Counted from the stretch's first letter, positions 24,281 to 37,486 are shown. The stretch: DNA of 64,000 bases from Persicaria tinctoria (GCA_037127255.1 JBANSL010000004.1:74794627-74858626), one strand, 5' to 3'. Numbers and translations are program-made. The notes: generated by a model not told the origin, from the sequence alone.

Positions 24281-27200
24281 ATGGCCAGAGTCGTGAAAGC
24301 GGAGCCGAATCCGAGCCGCGAGGAGCGTAATTGCAGAACTTCCAAACCTCGCAGCGTTACTGATTCCAACGACACTATTCCAAAACAACAGCAACAGCAA
24401 AATCAGCCGCCGAGACGGGGACGTGTAGTGGTGGAACCGTCGGCGAATCTACGCCATGAGCAGCAGCAGAATGTACCGGAACAAGATGTTGCTGAGAGGC
24501 GAGCCATTCGTCGTCGTTACAATGATGTCAAGAATCTAATACATGGTTCTCTATCCTTTCTCTTGCCAGTATTTATAATTTTGCTTTGCTTGGATCTGAT
24601 TTTTTTCTTCTGAAATTGGCATTTCATAGTCTATATAGTTGCTGTGTTATGATTGATGGATTTGCGCCTAGTGTTAACATTTCTATTTGAAATTGTGAAT
24701 CTGTAGAGGAAAGGGACGAAATATACAGACCTGGCTCTGAGAAGTTTGATTCAATCATCAGTGAAGTCCAGGCTTTGCACCAACAAGGTATCTACTCATT
24801 TTTTTAGCCGGCAAGAGTTTGCTTACTATAGTAGAACTACTGCATTGTGGTCAATGAGTGACAAACAAATTTCAGTTTACTAATTCATTGATAACACTCT
24901 GAAGATGTCTTTTTGTAGCAAAACCTGTTGGGAAACACTTTTGAAGTTATCCATTCTATTGTTGTCATCTATTGGCTTACTGTGTCTGCACTCTGTACTT
25001 GAAATTTCAGTTCACAAGCCAAGGGAGCAGGTAGCTGATGCAGAGGCGTTGTTGGACATAACCAACAATTTGCTCACCTCTGTTAAGGCACATAAAAGTG
25101 AAGGAGTTACCCCAGGAGATTTTCTAAATGCGTTGATTAGAGACTTTTCTCAGGAAGATGGATCAAATGGAAGCACTGAGGGTTCGGGATACACTATTCT
25201 TTGGAAGGAAATTGGCCTTGCTGTCTCACACATTTTTAACAGGGCTTCAGGATGCTATACCATGTAACAGCTACTAGCATATTTTATTTTGTTTTATTGC
25301 AAATTCAGTAGTGGCTTATATATTTCTTTGTTCATGATGTGCAGGCTTGGACCTATGAATGTTGAATTTAAGCTGAAACAACGAAGGACCGCCGTTCGAA
25401 TAAGATATAATAGGTCTGCAGAGAAGGATCGTCCTGAAGAGGTGTCATATCCAAGTTTTAATCCTAGTTATTTTTTGTCAACCAATTTTAGAACTTGTCT
25501 CTAACTAGTTGTTCTGATTAGAATCTTTGAAGAAACGTAATACAGCCTTGTAATTTTGAAAAAAGATCACTCATGTTAGATGTTAATACCAATTATCTTT
25601 ACTTTCCCCCATTTGTGTTGCACAACTATATTGTCTCCTTTTGTCTTTCCTTGTTTATATGGTATTTGGTAAGTGGATAACCATGCATTTTGACACAGGC
25701 TTTTTATTGGTTTTGCAGCTGAGTCACAAGAAGGAAGAAATGACTGATACTGATAAGAATATGTTAACAATGTTCAATATTTTGAAGAAAAATAGGAAGG
25801 TCCAGTTGGAGGTGCTGATTCTGAACAGGGTCTCTTTTGCCCAAACGGTGGAGAACTTGTTTGCTCTATCATTTCTGGCTAAAGATGGAAGGGCTGAAAT
25901 CGCAGTGGATGAGGATGGATGCCATTTTGTTGGTAAGGTCACAGTTTGCCGATTTATTTTTATTTAGATGATTGTTGCTGTTTTCACTACTTGTGAGATT
26001 ATCCCTGTAGTTTACATTCATATGCTTTGTTCAACAGTTCCAAAGAACGCACCGGCTGCTAATGCTGTAGCTTCTGGAGAGGTTTCCTACAGTCATTTTG
26101 TCTTCAGATTTGACTTCAAGGATTGGAAGGTACTGAAATCAGTTTAAATTGACATCAGTTTAAATTGAAGTGAGAAATCAGTTTAAATTGACATGGTATC
26201 ATACAAATGAAGAATTATGTACCTTATTAAAACTTTCACTTTCCATTTGTTACTCTTTGGTTTACTTGTAGAGTGCTGACGTTTTAAATCTGCCAAATAG
26301 CTAATGGGTGCTGTTAACTCATCTACCAATGCTATATTCTTAACGTGATTCTTGCTTTTGTAGTATTGTGCTATTTCTCACATCGAAGTCCTTTGCCTTA
26401 TGGTAGGGTGCTTATTGAATGAATTAAAAAAAAAAAATGTAGTAGTAAGGTTGTTTTGAATTGGTAAACATATTGCGAACCAACATAGAAGATGGTTTCT
26501 AAGAAAGGTCCCTCAATTTGAATGATCATTATGGTTGAAGCTTATTAATGTGTAATCAGTGGCTTTTATTAGCAATGTGATAGGAACTGAACAACAACAA
26601 TAGAAGCTGGAGAGTGAAGGCAGGCATCTCACTCTTCTGCAAGTGAAGGAAAGTCAGATGCCACTGATTAAGTTCGAATTCATGATCGTTTACAAGTTTT
26701 CCTGTTCCATTTTTTATACTGGGAAAATGAATAACTAACTTGAAAACAAATTAATTACTAAATAACTAAAATTAAAAAATGTGGAAAACATGGTAGTGGA
26801 GTAAACTGGGGAAATGCGTAAAAAGTAAAAACTAGGAAGTGGGATTGGAAAATTGGAGAAACAATTTAGAAAATGCAGAAAAACAAAATATATGAATTAA
26901 ATTAGAGCTAATAAAATTAATTAATTGGGTTTGTATCACATTGTGTACTATGGTTATAATTGTAATTCTTCATTATTGGCTCTGCTTTATATTTCATACC
27001 ACATAATTCAGGGATCCATTAGTTTACTTCTAATGTTATTGCATACCATGGTTATAGTTGTTATGTGTATTATTAGCTCCCAGGTAACATTCCCTACCTT
27101 CTTTACAATTGTAAATGTTTAGTATTGTTGACTCTGAATCATGTTCTTTATAAATTAGGCTGCTCCATTATATATTGGAACAGCTGCATAAACAGATCTG

Positions 27201-27837
27201 TTGCCAACTTTCTTAGCTAGTGTTTAATGGATTAAATTTCCTCTGGAGTTCTACTAACCTCACAATTCTACCAAAATTTTATCCATATTCTAGGTCTGCG
27301 GCGTTTGATCTCCAGTACCCATAATATGCATTTGATTTCTCTCCCAAAATTTGATCCTGAATTCTTGATTTGGTGCTCATTTTCTAGTTCTATACCATGT
27401 CTTTGCTGTCAGTATTGGTCCCCATTTGATTTGCATCACAGGCTTTTGTTAACATGGCCTCTAGCGCTTCCAGTTAGATGGTCTATGAATATCGGTGTTG
27501 TTTTTACTTCCGCACTATGTGAATCTAGTTTGAAAGAATTACCCTAAAATATGCGCTGCTTTGAATGACACAGCTGATGTTAGATTCTGTCAAGGAAGGG
27601 GAGGAGCTGATGCCACAAAGGGAACCAACAGTCCTTGCAGGATCTTCCAATGCTGTACACAATGCAACTTTTGCTGAACCTGAAACTGCTGCTCCAGCGA
27701 CAACCCCAATCAGGAAACGTTCTAGGAACCGCGGACTTGTGATTCAAGAACATTCGGTTGTTGAGGACTCTCCTGATGCCGATGGCATTGATGTGAAGGG
27801 CGCTAGTATTAGAGGGAAAAAGCGAAGGTTCATTTAA
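24281..27837 (+). CDS. NSE4: NSE4: kleisin subunit of the SMC5/6 complex
   Basis: Seven exons give an uninterrupted 421-aa protein: 24281-24545, 24707-24787, 25011-25263, 25345-25441, 25719-25932, 26038-26129, 27574-27837. All introns have GT-AG ends and phases match. NSE4 is the kleisin that bridges the SMC5/SMC6 heads and works in DNA repair and chromosome stability in the nucleus. Signatures: N-terminal [20 protein letters not shown] and [19 protein letters not shown] (NSE3-binding/helical part), then [20 protein letters not shown] and [16 protein letters not shown] (C-terminal winged-helix kleisin domain), with a basic KKRRF tail. Start chosen at the first ATG after a UTR with CT-rich leader. 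Intron 6 is 1.4 kb. Length and motifs agree with plant NSE4A/B (about 400 aa). No defects seen. Confidence 0.93.
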
Positions 27838-28456
27838 GTCGAAGGTGTGCCTTTTATTTATTTAGGGTGTAAAGCTGTAGGCATTTTGACTCCTAACCTC
27901 AGTTATGTCTCCGACCTTGATGATTTTGTAGCGTTTGCCACTGAGCGATGCTTGTTTATATTTGAAAACATTGAATCTGTAGATCGTCAAACTTTCACTA
28001 TCCCCTTGAGTTCCTTGGTATCACGATGTGTCTGCCGTTCACTCATTTTGTAACAGGGGACGAAACCCTTATTGTGAATTTTGTAAAGATGTTTTGAAAA
28101 ACTGACTTCCAAAATTATGTTTATCAATCTTTAATTTTCATTTGGATTTGGTCATTCCTTGCATGTTTGGTGTTGTTGCATGTTGTATGAAAACATAACA
28201 AAAACAGGTATTGAATAAGAAAGTAACGTCAACAACAATAAACATGCAACAACATAACAAAAACAGTTTTTAAATTAACAAAGCCTAGACCGATATAATT
28301 AAAAGTTGATTTTTTTCAAGAGATTATATTTAAGAGTTTCATCATCTAACAAGAGTAGTTACAAATGTCCTAACCAAAAAATAAAAAAGAATTAATTACA
28401 AATGTTATCAAGATATTCCTCGGCATTTCCAGCCATAGGCTATAAAATGGGTTTTA
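27838..28456. other. 3' flank of NSE4
   Basis: Contains the NSE4 3' UTR and AT-rich spacer. No other gene is visible. Confidence 0.5.
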
Positions 28457-28840
28457 GACCATCAACAATCATGGGGAGACCTCTTACCCATTTTATTTTC
28501 TCTCATCTTATTCTAATTTTACACCTCATTTATTTTTTTGTTTAAATATTTTTTCACTTTTTCTACCTTATCTTATAAGGTTTGTTCTATAACCATGGGA
28601 AACCTCTTACCCCTTTTGAAATTTATTTTCACCTTTTCTTTCCCTCTATCATGTGTAAAATCACATCTTTCCTTTACTTTTTTTATTAAAAAAAAAGAAA
28701 ACAAAATTACAAAAGGGAAGAGGTTACCTCTCTCTACCAAGGTAACCTCTTCCATTCCCTTACCTTAAGGTATAAGCCACAAGAAAGGGGTTACCTTTTA
28801 GTGACCTTAAGGTAACCAAAACCCTTGGTTGTTGATGCTC
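28457..28840. mobile_element. Tourist-like MITE with TTA target duplication
   Basis: 384 bp with imperfect TIRs GACCATCAACAATCATGGG and, on the other strand, GAGCATCAACAACCAAGGG. Flanked by TTA on both sides (28454-28456, 28841-28843). Non-coding. The 3-bp TTA duplication points to PIF/Harbinger. Confidence 0.75.
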
Positions 28841-29108
28841 TTAGTCTTTTTTTTTCTCCCATCATAGACCAAAACCCATTTTGACCAAATTTTTTTTTGG
28901 CATATTTCTAAAATAAAGGCCAAATTTGGCTTGAAATTTTAGAAGATCAAATGTGAATTCCACCATTTTATTTATTTATTTTTAATTGTTCATTATTAAT
29001 ATAAAACCTATATAAAGGAAATGTTGGATGAATTGTAATCGAAAAATTTATTTATATATATATTTTTTTGGTCAAGCAATTTTATTTATATTTAGTATGA
29101 AGGGAAAA

Positions 29109-30328
29109 AGGAATTTCATTTTCGTGAGTAAGAGAGAGAGGCAATAAAGGAGAGAACGCGCTGGCCCTTAGGGGCCACGCGCCCCCAAACTTCCATCGTC
29201 TTCTTCAATCGCCAGTGCTAATCCTCCGCCATATCCCTCTATCAGACCTTCTCGCCCCTCATCGGCTCCGTTTCTGGCCTTATGGTGGTCGATTGACCTC
29301 CTCCCGGTGAGATTTGGGCTCGATTTGGTGTGGGTGTGTAACCCTAAATTTGAACCCTCCGTCCCGTCTCCCTCGCAGCCTGGTTTTTGGGGGTTTTGGG
29401 CTCGGCGATCATCGATTGCCTAGTCGTTTTCGTCTCTTCGGGGTTCGTTGGCTCGGTAGTGACGATCGTTTGTTCGCTACTCTCCATTTTGGCCTCTCCT
29501 GTTGGTTCTGATTTCTGCGTACATGGTGTCGGCGCGGAGTCGGTGGTGTCTTCGGTACGCCGCCTCCTCCTTTCAAACCGCCTCTGGTCATCACCGGCCT
29601 CCTGGCGCTTGTTCAGTGTGTGTGTGGTGGCGCTCGATCGGCGTCATCTGCGCTCTCTCCTCTCTCCCTTGGTCCGTCGGGCCCAAGCTTTGGGTCCTTC
29701 GGGCCCAAGCTTCGGTCCGTCGGGCCCAAGGATGAGGATTTGTCCAAAAAAAAAAAACCTCGAAAGGGCCTTGTCTAAATCCCTCCCGAAAGGGTCTTCC
29801 CTGATGGGTTTTGAGTATAACCACCCGAAAGGGTTTGAGAAAATCCCGTAAGGGCTTGTCGATTTTGTGTAGGTGAAATTTTGTTGGCGGTTTGTTTCGA
29901 GCAGTTTGCGGCTCTATTTCCGATGTTCTAGGGGATCTTCTGCTTGGTTGAGGGGGCGTGGAGTTTGTAGTCGGGTTTGGCTGGGGTCGTGGTGGTGCGC
30001 TCAGGGCGACTCCGTATCCGGGATAGAGTTTCCTTGGAGTTCGTCTGCACTACCCACAGGAGTTAAGGTTCTGCTGTACTACTGGCCCGCGGTGCTACTG
30101 TTCGGTGGTGCTTGGCTGCGTTCTTCGATGGCTTCCCCAGCGTTTCGAGTGTTTGGTCTTCTTAGAACGTCTTAGTTATAAAGTTTCTTTCTGCTTGGTT
30201 CATTTCGCTTGTTATTTGTATTTCTGTTTTAGATTGCTTTGTTAGACGGTTCGCCGTCTGCCGACTTTGGTCGGCCTCTCGATGAGTCAGGCCTGGCTGA
30301 CCTTCGAATTTTTACCTAATAAAAAAAA
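29109..30328 (+). mobile_element. Poly(A) retroposon of unknown identity with 15-bp TSD
   Basis: Bounded by perfect direct repeats AGTATGAAGGGAAAA (29094-29108 and 30329-30343) and ending in an A-run (30321-30329), so it was inserted by LINE machinery. It is GC-rich compared with its surroundings. Three near-copies of GTC(C)TTCGGGCCCAAGCTT-type sequence occur at 29670-29732, and CCCGAAAGGGT-type words at 29790-29850. The longest frames (154 and 100 codons) match nothing I know. It may be a processed transcript or a non-autonomous LINE relative. Confidence 0.7.
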
Positions 30329-30343
30329 AGTATGAAGGGAAAA

Positions 30344-30793
30344 GCTCAAACATTGTTTGCAGTGAATAAAATATATTGCGGCCACAATGACATTGATTGT
30401 GCTAGTTTTTGAACCGTCAAATAAAAATACAATAAATCATTCAAATTGATGCATTTGAATTACTTTTCTCGCACATAAACAAACAAAAAAAATCCATACT
30501 ATTAACTCAATTTTCAACAATCAATCAAACCATAACATGACTTCCAATCTACTAAAGTTCTTAGAATAGGTATTGAGCTCGATATTTTCTTGATTACTTT
30601 GTGTTTTGTTTATTTTGGGATGCAAGTATTTTTGTTTTGTTTTGGGGAACGGGTTGGAGGAATTGTGACAATGTTATAAATTAAGATAGTTTAGAGGACA
30701 TTTTATTTTTGTTTTAGTAGATTTAACTAATGTTCTAAAAGATTCTTAGTGGATGTTTAATGGTAGGGTCCCAGTAAATGTCAAGACAATTTG
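30344..30793. other. AT-rich spacer
   Basis: Nothing recognised. Confidence 0.5.
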
Positions 30794-30798
30794 ATGAC

Positions 30799-30974
30799 TG
30801 TTAGAATATCGGTAAGAAGAGAGCAAAGATGAGACAGAGAGCAGAGGAACCAAATGTCTGTGTATTCTATTAGGGTTCTAAAGACCCATATAAATAGGGG
30901 ATTACAAGGTAAGAGCAAAAGTAGTGGGAGGTTAGAGAAGGTGAAACATCCACACAACAAGTGACTTTATAACA
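30799..30974 (-). repeat. 3' LTR of the non-autonomous copia element
   Basis: 176 bp, TG...CA ended, same as 35414-35589. Contains CATATAAATAGGGG, a TATA-like motif. Confidence 0.9.
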
Positions 30975-33829
30975 CTCCCCCTTGGATGTACACCTCTAAC
31001 ATTACAACCTGTCTCGTTAAAAACCTCGCCTAGAAAAAACCCAATGGGACAAAAACTATGACTAAGGGAAAAAGAGTACAGATGTCATTTGATACGCTTT
31101 GATGATACTGCCTCATTAAAAACCTTGTCAGGAAAACCCAGTGGGACAAAACCTGATCGAAGGGAAAAAGAGTGCAGTGCGTATATTCTCCCCCTGAATT
31201 CAACATTCTTCTTGCAGCTTTCTCATCCTAATAAGCTCTTCGAACTTCTTGATAATACTGACTTCATGAGTTGCATTGTCGAGTCTGAATAATATCTTCG
31301 ATGTGTGCAAGCTAAAATGTCTTCATGTATCACACTCGAGTTCGATGCAATAGACTTCCTTGTCTTTGGTGATGAGCTCCTTTCAATGCACAAATATAAG
31401 GTACTTCCGGACCTAGTGTGCCTTTCATTGTTTGATACGGGGGATCTGATGTATGTATATATGGTGTATAAATTGCCTCATTAAAAACCTTACCTTGGAA
31501 AAACCCTATGGGATAAAAACCAAGATTAAGGAAAAGAGTACAACGTTGTGTATAATACTTCAAGACTCAATACACTATGTCACCACTTACACAATACTTC
31601 AAGTACTATAAGCACCCTTTGGCTTAATCGTGTACATATGACGAGACTTTCATATTGATGCTTCGGGCATTTCAAATTAATCGATCATTTTCACTTATAT
31701 TCTTTTATGAATGATCAATTGGAGTATACAACTATTATGTCTGTCAACTTACGGTTGGAGTCGGTTCATTTGAAAGCCTAATATTATATCCACTACTGGT
31801 GAATATATTTTCATATCATCCACTATAGACTTTTATGCAATCTATCTTGTTATAGCTTCATTTCGCTTATTGCGGTTTTGTATAAACACCCACTTAAAAC
31901 CAATGATGTTATAGATTCCGATGTTGGAACTACAGGTCCAATAACATCAGGATTAAAGAATTCATCTTTGCATGAATTTCTTCTTCATATCTCTTTTACC
32001 ATCATTTCGATGTCGACATCCATGATTTGATTGGTGATCATCATATTTCCATGAGCTCTTTCCCCTTTTGAGGAATCCTAGAGCGAGAGCCTAATGATCT
32101 TCAACACTTCTGGTGTATTTGAGACTCACTTGATTTTGTTGGTTTTCGGAGTTACTTTTGGAACCTCCAAATGAGCTAGCTAGTGCAATATACGTGACTT
32201 AGTCACTCTCTTGGCCTTAGTAAATGCATTTGATGGCTTTATGCTAAACCATGTAACTATCATTTGGTGTACATAAGTGTTGAACTTCTGGTTCACTTTC
32301 ATTGATCCGCGGATCCCAAATGATATATAGAAAAGTTGCTTTCATGCAATCTCTTTTTTAGTGTAGTCTCATTTCCTCTCCCCCTAAATACCGAGCATTT
32401 GATCACCTTTCTAAAGCTCGAGGTATTTGATATCATTAGGGACTCAAACCCCATGTATCATTCAACTTCTTTGTGGTCTTTTAGTTAATTTTGGAGGAGG
32501 CCTCGGAACATACATTCTCTTCTGGAGATAATTCGAGAGAAGTTATTGTGTCAAATTCGAAATGCAAAACTGCATGGGCCCATTTGACTAACGACTCTTC
32601 TCGGTCGTTGTGAGCTACTATATGCTCCTCAAACATTCTCTGCCTTTTCATATGACCAATGTGTTAAGGCATCTATATTGGAATAACATTGGTCCATATG
32701 CCGATGTTTTATGTTCGTAGTTGTCTCATTGAACTTGATCAAGAGACATAAGAGACTTTTCATTTACTCTTTATTATAGACAGTCTTGTTTATTTTGCCA
32801 AGAGAACAAGCCGTACATGTATGGTCACCCTTATTGAGGATCTTCCGGTCCTAGGATCTTCTAGTCCTTTTGGTGGGTATTCATGTGAATTTCAATGATC
32901 TTGCAAATCATTGTTTTTCTTGAGCGACCAAATGCCACAAAGAATAAGATTTTATCATCAACTAACTTCTAGTTAGTGATATCATAAGTTTCAATGGTAA
33001 AACATTCTAACCATTGAACTTTGTATATGGTGATCCATTTATTTAATCAGATGCCGTTAACTGGGTATTTTCAGAACTTCTGTTGGTGTCATACTACAGG
33101 TATGGAACTAATGACCAACTACATGTATTCATTAGATACACTTTATCCTTATTCATAATGTTCTTCGGGACATTAGAATTAACCGTACAATGATGATCTA
33201 GTTATAAGCCACGACAATAACATTGGTTGCGCGCTTAACCATTACCTCTTTTACACCCTCTACAAGAAGGGCATGCTTCGGGCAATGCTTAGAGGATTGT
33301 CAGGAAGTGGCCTTGTCAACCGGATCATGTTTTGTGGTTATTTATATTGGTTGTACTAACCAAATAAAAATAGTTCTGAATATGCCATAACCCATATTCC
33401 ATGTACTTCTTCAAGAGTACAAATGTTTAAAATAAGATCTTATACTCTTCAAGAGTTTATAAGAATATGAAATTAGAGTCTTCAAGCTCTTATGCATGCT
33501 TTAATGAAAACTCACAATATGGTGCATTAAGGGAATAAAAATAATAAAATTATGTAAAAGATAATACTAAATAGTAAAGCATACTGCTATTAAGAAATAT
33601 GAATATGAACAACAATAATCTTAAATAAGTAAATAAAATTCATGCCAACTTCGAGTGACAAGAAAGTTTAAAATAGATCTTCGAGACCTTTTATCACCTA
33701 CGTCAGGAGGCGGTATTCTTATATGCAATTTTATCGTTTACTGCGGGAAACTGATTGAGAAACATTAAGGATCATAGTTGATTTGTTTATCTGGATATAC
33801 ACGAATCATCACTACAAGGATGACGTTTA

Positions 33830-34500
33830 CCGGTTCGTCCCTACGAGGGTGCGGTTTATCATTCATCTACTTCGGAAGATTTGTCTATTCATCTACTTCG
33901 GGAGATGAAGAATAAAAATATAATATACAAATACAAATACAAGTAAATAAAATAAAATAAAAGGATAATCATTGATGCATCACTACAGGGATGAAAATAT
34001 TTGGTTCATCGCTTCGCTTAAGGGATGAAATTAATCGGTCTATCTTAAAGATACGACTTGTTCATTCACCTACTTCAGGAGATGAGAACATTAATCTCTT
34101 TTGAGAGATGTGCCCGCTCATCTAATTCGGGAGATGTGATGGTTTCGTTCATCTACTTCGGGGATGAGAGAAAACAAATACTCCGTATAGTTTAAATAAA
34201 ATAAAATTAACATGCATATGAATTAACTAAACATAAATAATAAATATAATTTCATCTCTACGGGGATGAAATTTATCGGCTCGATCATCTCTGCGAGGAT
34301 GAGATTTATCTATTCGCCTACTTCGGGAGACATGTATATTAATCTACTTCGGGAGATTAAATTGATTTAGCTACAGGGTAAATTTATTTTATAGTTTATT
34401 CATCCACTTCTACTTCGGGTTGTATACACATCCTCTTCTGGGAATGTGTTTATCTATTTCATGAGCTCAATCTTCACTTCGGGGATGGATATCGGAACCT
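33830..34500. repeat. Interspersed CTACTTCGGGAGATG words
   Basis: At least six copies of (T)CATCTACTTCGG(G)AGATG and related CTACGAGGATGA(G) phrases at irregular spacing inside the copia interior. Each contains a small inverted repeat (CATCT...AGATG). Confidence 0.75.
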
Positions 34501-35399
34501 TCACTAGGACAAAATTTTGCAACCCTAGAAGTTTAGCTCTTTTATGTAACTATCAGAAAAGTATAGGCTTATATGCGATTTTTTGAGATTTCCGGGGCTG
34601 GATTTGTAAATTTGGAACCACACCCTTCTTCTTCCTCTTTGTGTACGTTTGCAAAGATCGACGCTTCGTTCCGACTTCCGACTATCCCGTGCACCAGGCT
34701 CGGCGACTACTCTTCCTCCATCACCGTCGTTCCGGCGCTATCTGAACATGGATCGGTGGATTCCGATCTATTGGGGATTGATCGAAGGAGAAAACTTTTG
34801 CGGGCGCGCCTCTTGAGTTCGAGCAAGATAGGCGTAAGTACCGGCACCGTATGGAGAAGGGGATCGAGGTTGAGGAGGATCTCATCTTCCTTGATCTTCT
34901 GGAGCGCCGCCTTTCTTCTTCATCGGCATTACTCAGCGCCGCCTACCATCCTCGATCTTAAGCCCCTAGGCTATCGATCAACCTGCAAGCAATCCTTTCG
35001 ATCGATCGATCAGTATAATGAAATTAATCGAAGAAGGAAATCAAAGGATAAATAAAGATTATAATGTCCTGAAGATCGAAGGGATGTCGATGAGGTTGGC
35101 GCATATTTCGACCACCGGGAAGCCGGTGAGGATCACCCACGAGCAGCGGTGGCCTCCCAGATCCAGCCAAGCAGCACCTTTGAAAGGCGTAATCAACGGT
35201 GCGTGGGTGATGTCCCCAACCCGATTCGCGCACTTCTCCTCTGCCTTGCAGTCCGGGGCACCTTTCCGTCGAGTCGTTGGGGAGATCGACGAAGATTGAA
35301 GGTGGCGGTGGAATTGGCTACTGAAAGTTAGTTCCTGCACAAAATCAATAATCTTTGTATTGACACTGATTTGGCAAGGCAATCGATTTAGGTAGAGGT

Positions 35400-35413
35400 T
35401 CGTGCTGATAACG
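35400..35413 (-). promoter_or_regulatory. Primer binding site of the minus-strand copia element
   Basis: The minus strand reads CGTTATCAGCACGA directly after the LTR. It resembles the TGGTATCAGAGC initiator-tRNA-Met PBS of copia elements. Confidence 0.6.
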
Positions 35414-35589
35414 TGTTAGAATATCGGTAAGAAGAGAGCAAAGATGAGACAGAGAGCAGAGGAACCAAATGTCTGTGTATTCTATTAGGGTTCTAAAGAC
35501 CCATATAAATAGGGGATTACAAGGTAAGAGCAAAAGTAGTGGGAGGTTAGAGAAGGTGAAACATCCACACAACAAGTGACTTTATAACA
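35414..35589 (-). repeat. 5' LTR of the non-autonomous copia element
   Basis: 176 bp, identical by eye to 30799-30974. Confidence 0.9.
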
Positions 35590-35765
35590 ATGACCTTATT
35601 TGCAGTTTTTTAACGGATAAAATGTCTATTTGTTCTTTTTTATTTATTTATCTATTTACCATATCAAAAACTCATATCATGTAATGAGCTAAACATTTTA
35701 AAAGGCATTAACATCTTTTAATACTGTAAAAAAACATAATACAAATCAAATAAATATCATGATCA

Positions 35766-35942
35766 TAGAGAAGCAAATAAGGTAACAGATTATGTCGCTA
35801 AGAGTAGGGGAAATTGTAATATGTCCACACTCTCTTTTAACAGGGATCTTTATAACATCATCCTGCAGGCCGCAGGATGATCAAGGAAGTGCCTTGCATC
35901 TTTAGCAAAACATTCCTATTGTTTGCCTACTGTCAAAAAAAA
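35766..35942 (+). mobile_element. Very short 5'-truncated LINE of the same family as 22594-23388
   Basis: Flanked by ATCATGATCA on both sides (35756-35765, 35943-35952) and ending in A. The sequence AGAGAAGCAAATA.GGTA and CTTTATAACATCATCCT aligns with the last part of the LINE at 23215-23380, including the TGTTTGCC.ACTGT end. A small CTGCAGGCCGCAG palindrome has been added. Confidence 0.85.
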
Positions 35943-35952
35943 ATCATGATCA

Positions 35953-37201
35953 CATTAGATTCAAATATAAAATCATATAAACATGTTCAAATAAATATCA
36001 TAATCCATAATTTCTACATTAATAAAATAAAATAATAAAAATTCAATCTCAAATTGTAAACAAATAGTAAAATTACCAAACGCCAAACATTTTGATGGTG
36101 TCTCAACGACCAATTTATGTCAAGTATATTAACAATGTCTAGACAAGCATCAAAAATGTTTTTTTTTAAAAAAAAAATGCATACAACTATATATATCTAT
36201 ATCTATATTAATAATATAATAAAGGAGATGCCTGAAACGGGCTTTAGTGCATTCGCATACATGACATTTTCTGGATTAAAATATTATTATTTTTTCATTC
36301 GTGTTATATTATGGATTAAAATGGTATTATATTTTTTAGCCAGATCAACTAATAAACTAATATAGTTAGGTAAAAACTATTTTTTTAGATAAAATAATCT
36401 ACCCAATATAACTTATATCTTAATTAGTTTTTTTATATGAATATTCAACATTAAATCTTAATTAGGTAGAGAACTTATCGTTCTAGATAAATCTATCTAA
36501 TATTATTCATATCGGGATTTTTTTGACCTAATTTAACACGTATTATAATTTTTTTACCTAATTTACCTAATTATATTTAAAGTGAATAGTTAAAAGTGAA
36601 TATAGTGCTAACAAATCTAGCTCTTTGCCTAATTTAAGCCATGGAATTATTAAAACAATTCTTATGGATTGAGATAAAAGTAGAAGAAGAAAATAAAATA
36701 AAAATAATTAATTTAGGATAACTTTTGCACAAGAAGATAAAGTTTTTGAAAGTTTATTAAATTCCAACAACCGTATCAAATTATATGATTAATCTAGATT
36801 CAAACATGTTTACATTCTAAAAAACACAAGATAATTGAAAACTATATATTTACTTTATATGGAGTAGTAATTTATATTAATTCAAAGATGTTTTATACGA
36901 TAAAATTTATTCAAAAATCGCTCAACGGGAAGTAATAAAACTAGTACATATATTAAAACCAATGCATAACGTACTATGTGGCGTGTTGTGGTTGTTATTT
37001 TAAAAACAATATTTAATTACACGAGATTTAATTAATGGTAGATTAGAAACAAATTTTTACCTTATAAATGTGAATTTTATTTATATTTTTAGAGAATTTA
37101 AATAAAATATATTTAGATTTTTTTTAATCCGTCGAAATAATTTTATTTATATCTACTATTATTTTTTGGTGAAAAGTGAAAACTGATTTATATTTATATT
37201 A
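35953..37201. other. AT-rich intergenic DNA
   Basis: No gene, RNA or bounded element recognised. Confidence 0.5.
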
Positions 37202-37486
37202 CTCCATCCGTCCTAAAATACATGGACTTTTGAGCTTTTGCACATGTTTTAATAAAACACTTTACTTTAAAAAAACATTATTATTGCACTAACTTTTATA
37301 TAAATTTTATTACAGTATTTTTTAACACCCACTACACATTTTAACCAATTAAATTATTTTAAAAAGTCAACAACGCACAAATCAATACAAATCATTACAA
37401 CTTTCTACCTAGAAAACATAAAAGCCCATCTATTATTGGACAAAAAACTTACCTCTAAAAACCAATGTATTATTGGACGGAGGGAG
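37202..37486. mobile_element. Stowaway (Tc1/mariner) MITE
   Basis: 285 bp with TIRs CTCCATCCGTCCTAAAATAC and inverse ...TATTGGACGGAGGGAG, flanked by TA. Standard plant Stowaway ends. Confidence 0.9.

Larger units (their letters stand above)
30799..35589 (-). mobile_element. Non-autonomous Ty1/copia-type element with identical LTRs
   Basis: LTRs of 176 bp at both ends look identical base for base and start TGTTAGAATATCGG. A 5-bp duplication ATGAC flanks the element (30794-30798, 35590-35594). On the minus strand the 5' LTR is followed by CGTTATCAGCACGA, a tRNA-Met-type copia PBS variant, and the 3' LTR is preceded by the purine tract CCAAGGGGGAG. The 4.4-kb interior has no gag, protease, integrase or RT frame. 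The longest minus frame near the 5' LTR is 107 codons (35382-35059) and is not recognised. Identical LTRs with no coding capacity mean it moved recently using proteins from another element. Confidence 0.88.

Noticed and set aside
34573..35299. Host gene inside the copia element
   Set aside because: Frames of 160 and 93 codons show no recognisable domain and are on the strand opposite the element. It may be leader sequence, so no function is claimed.
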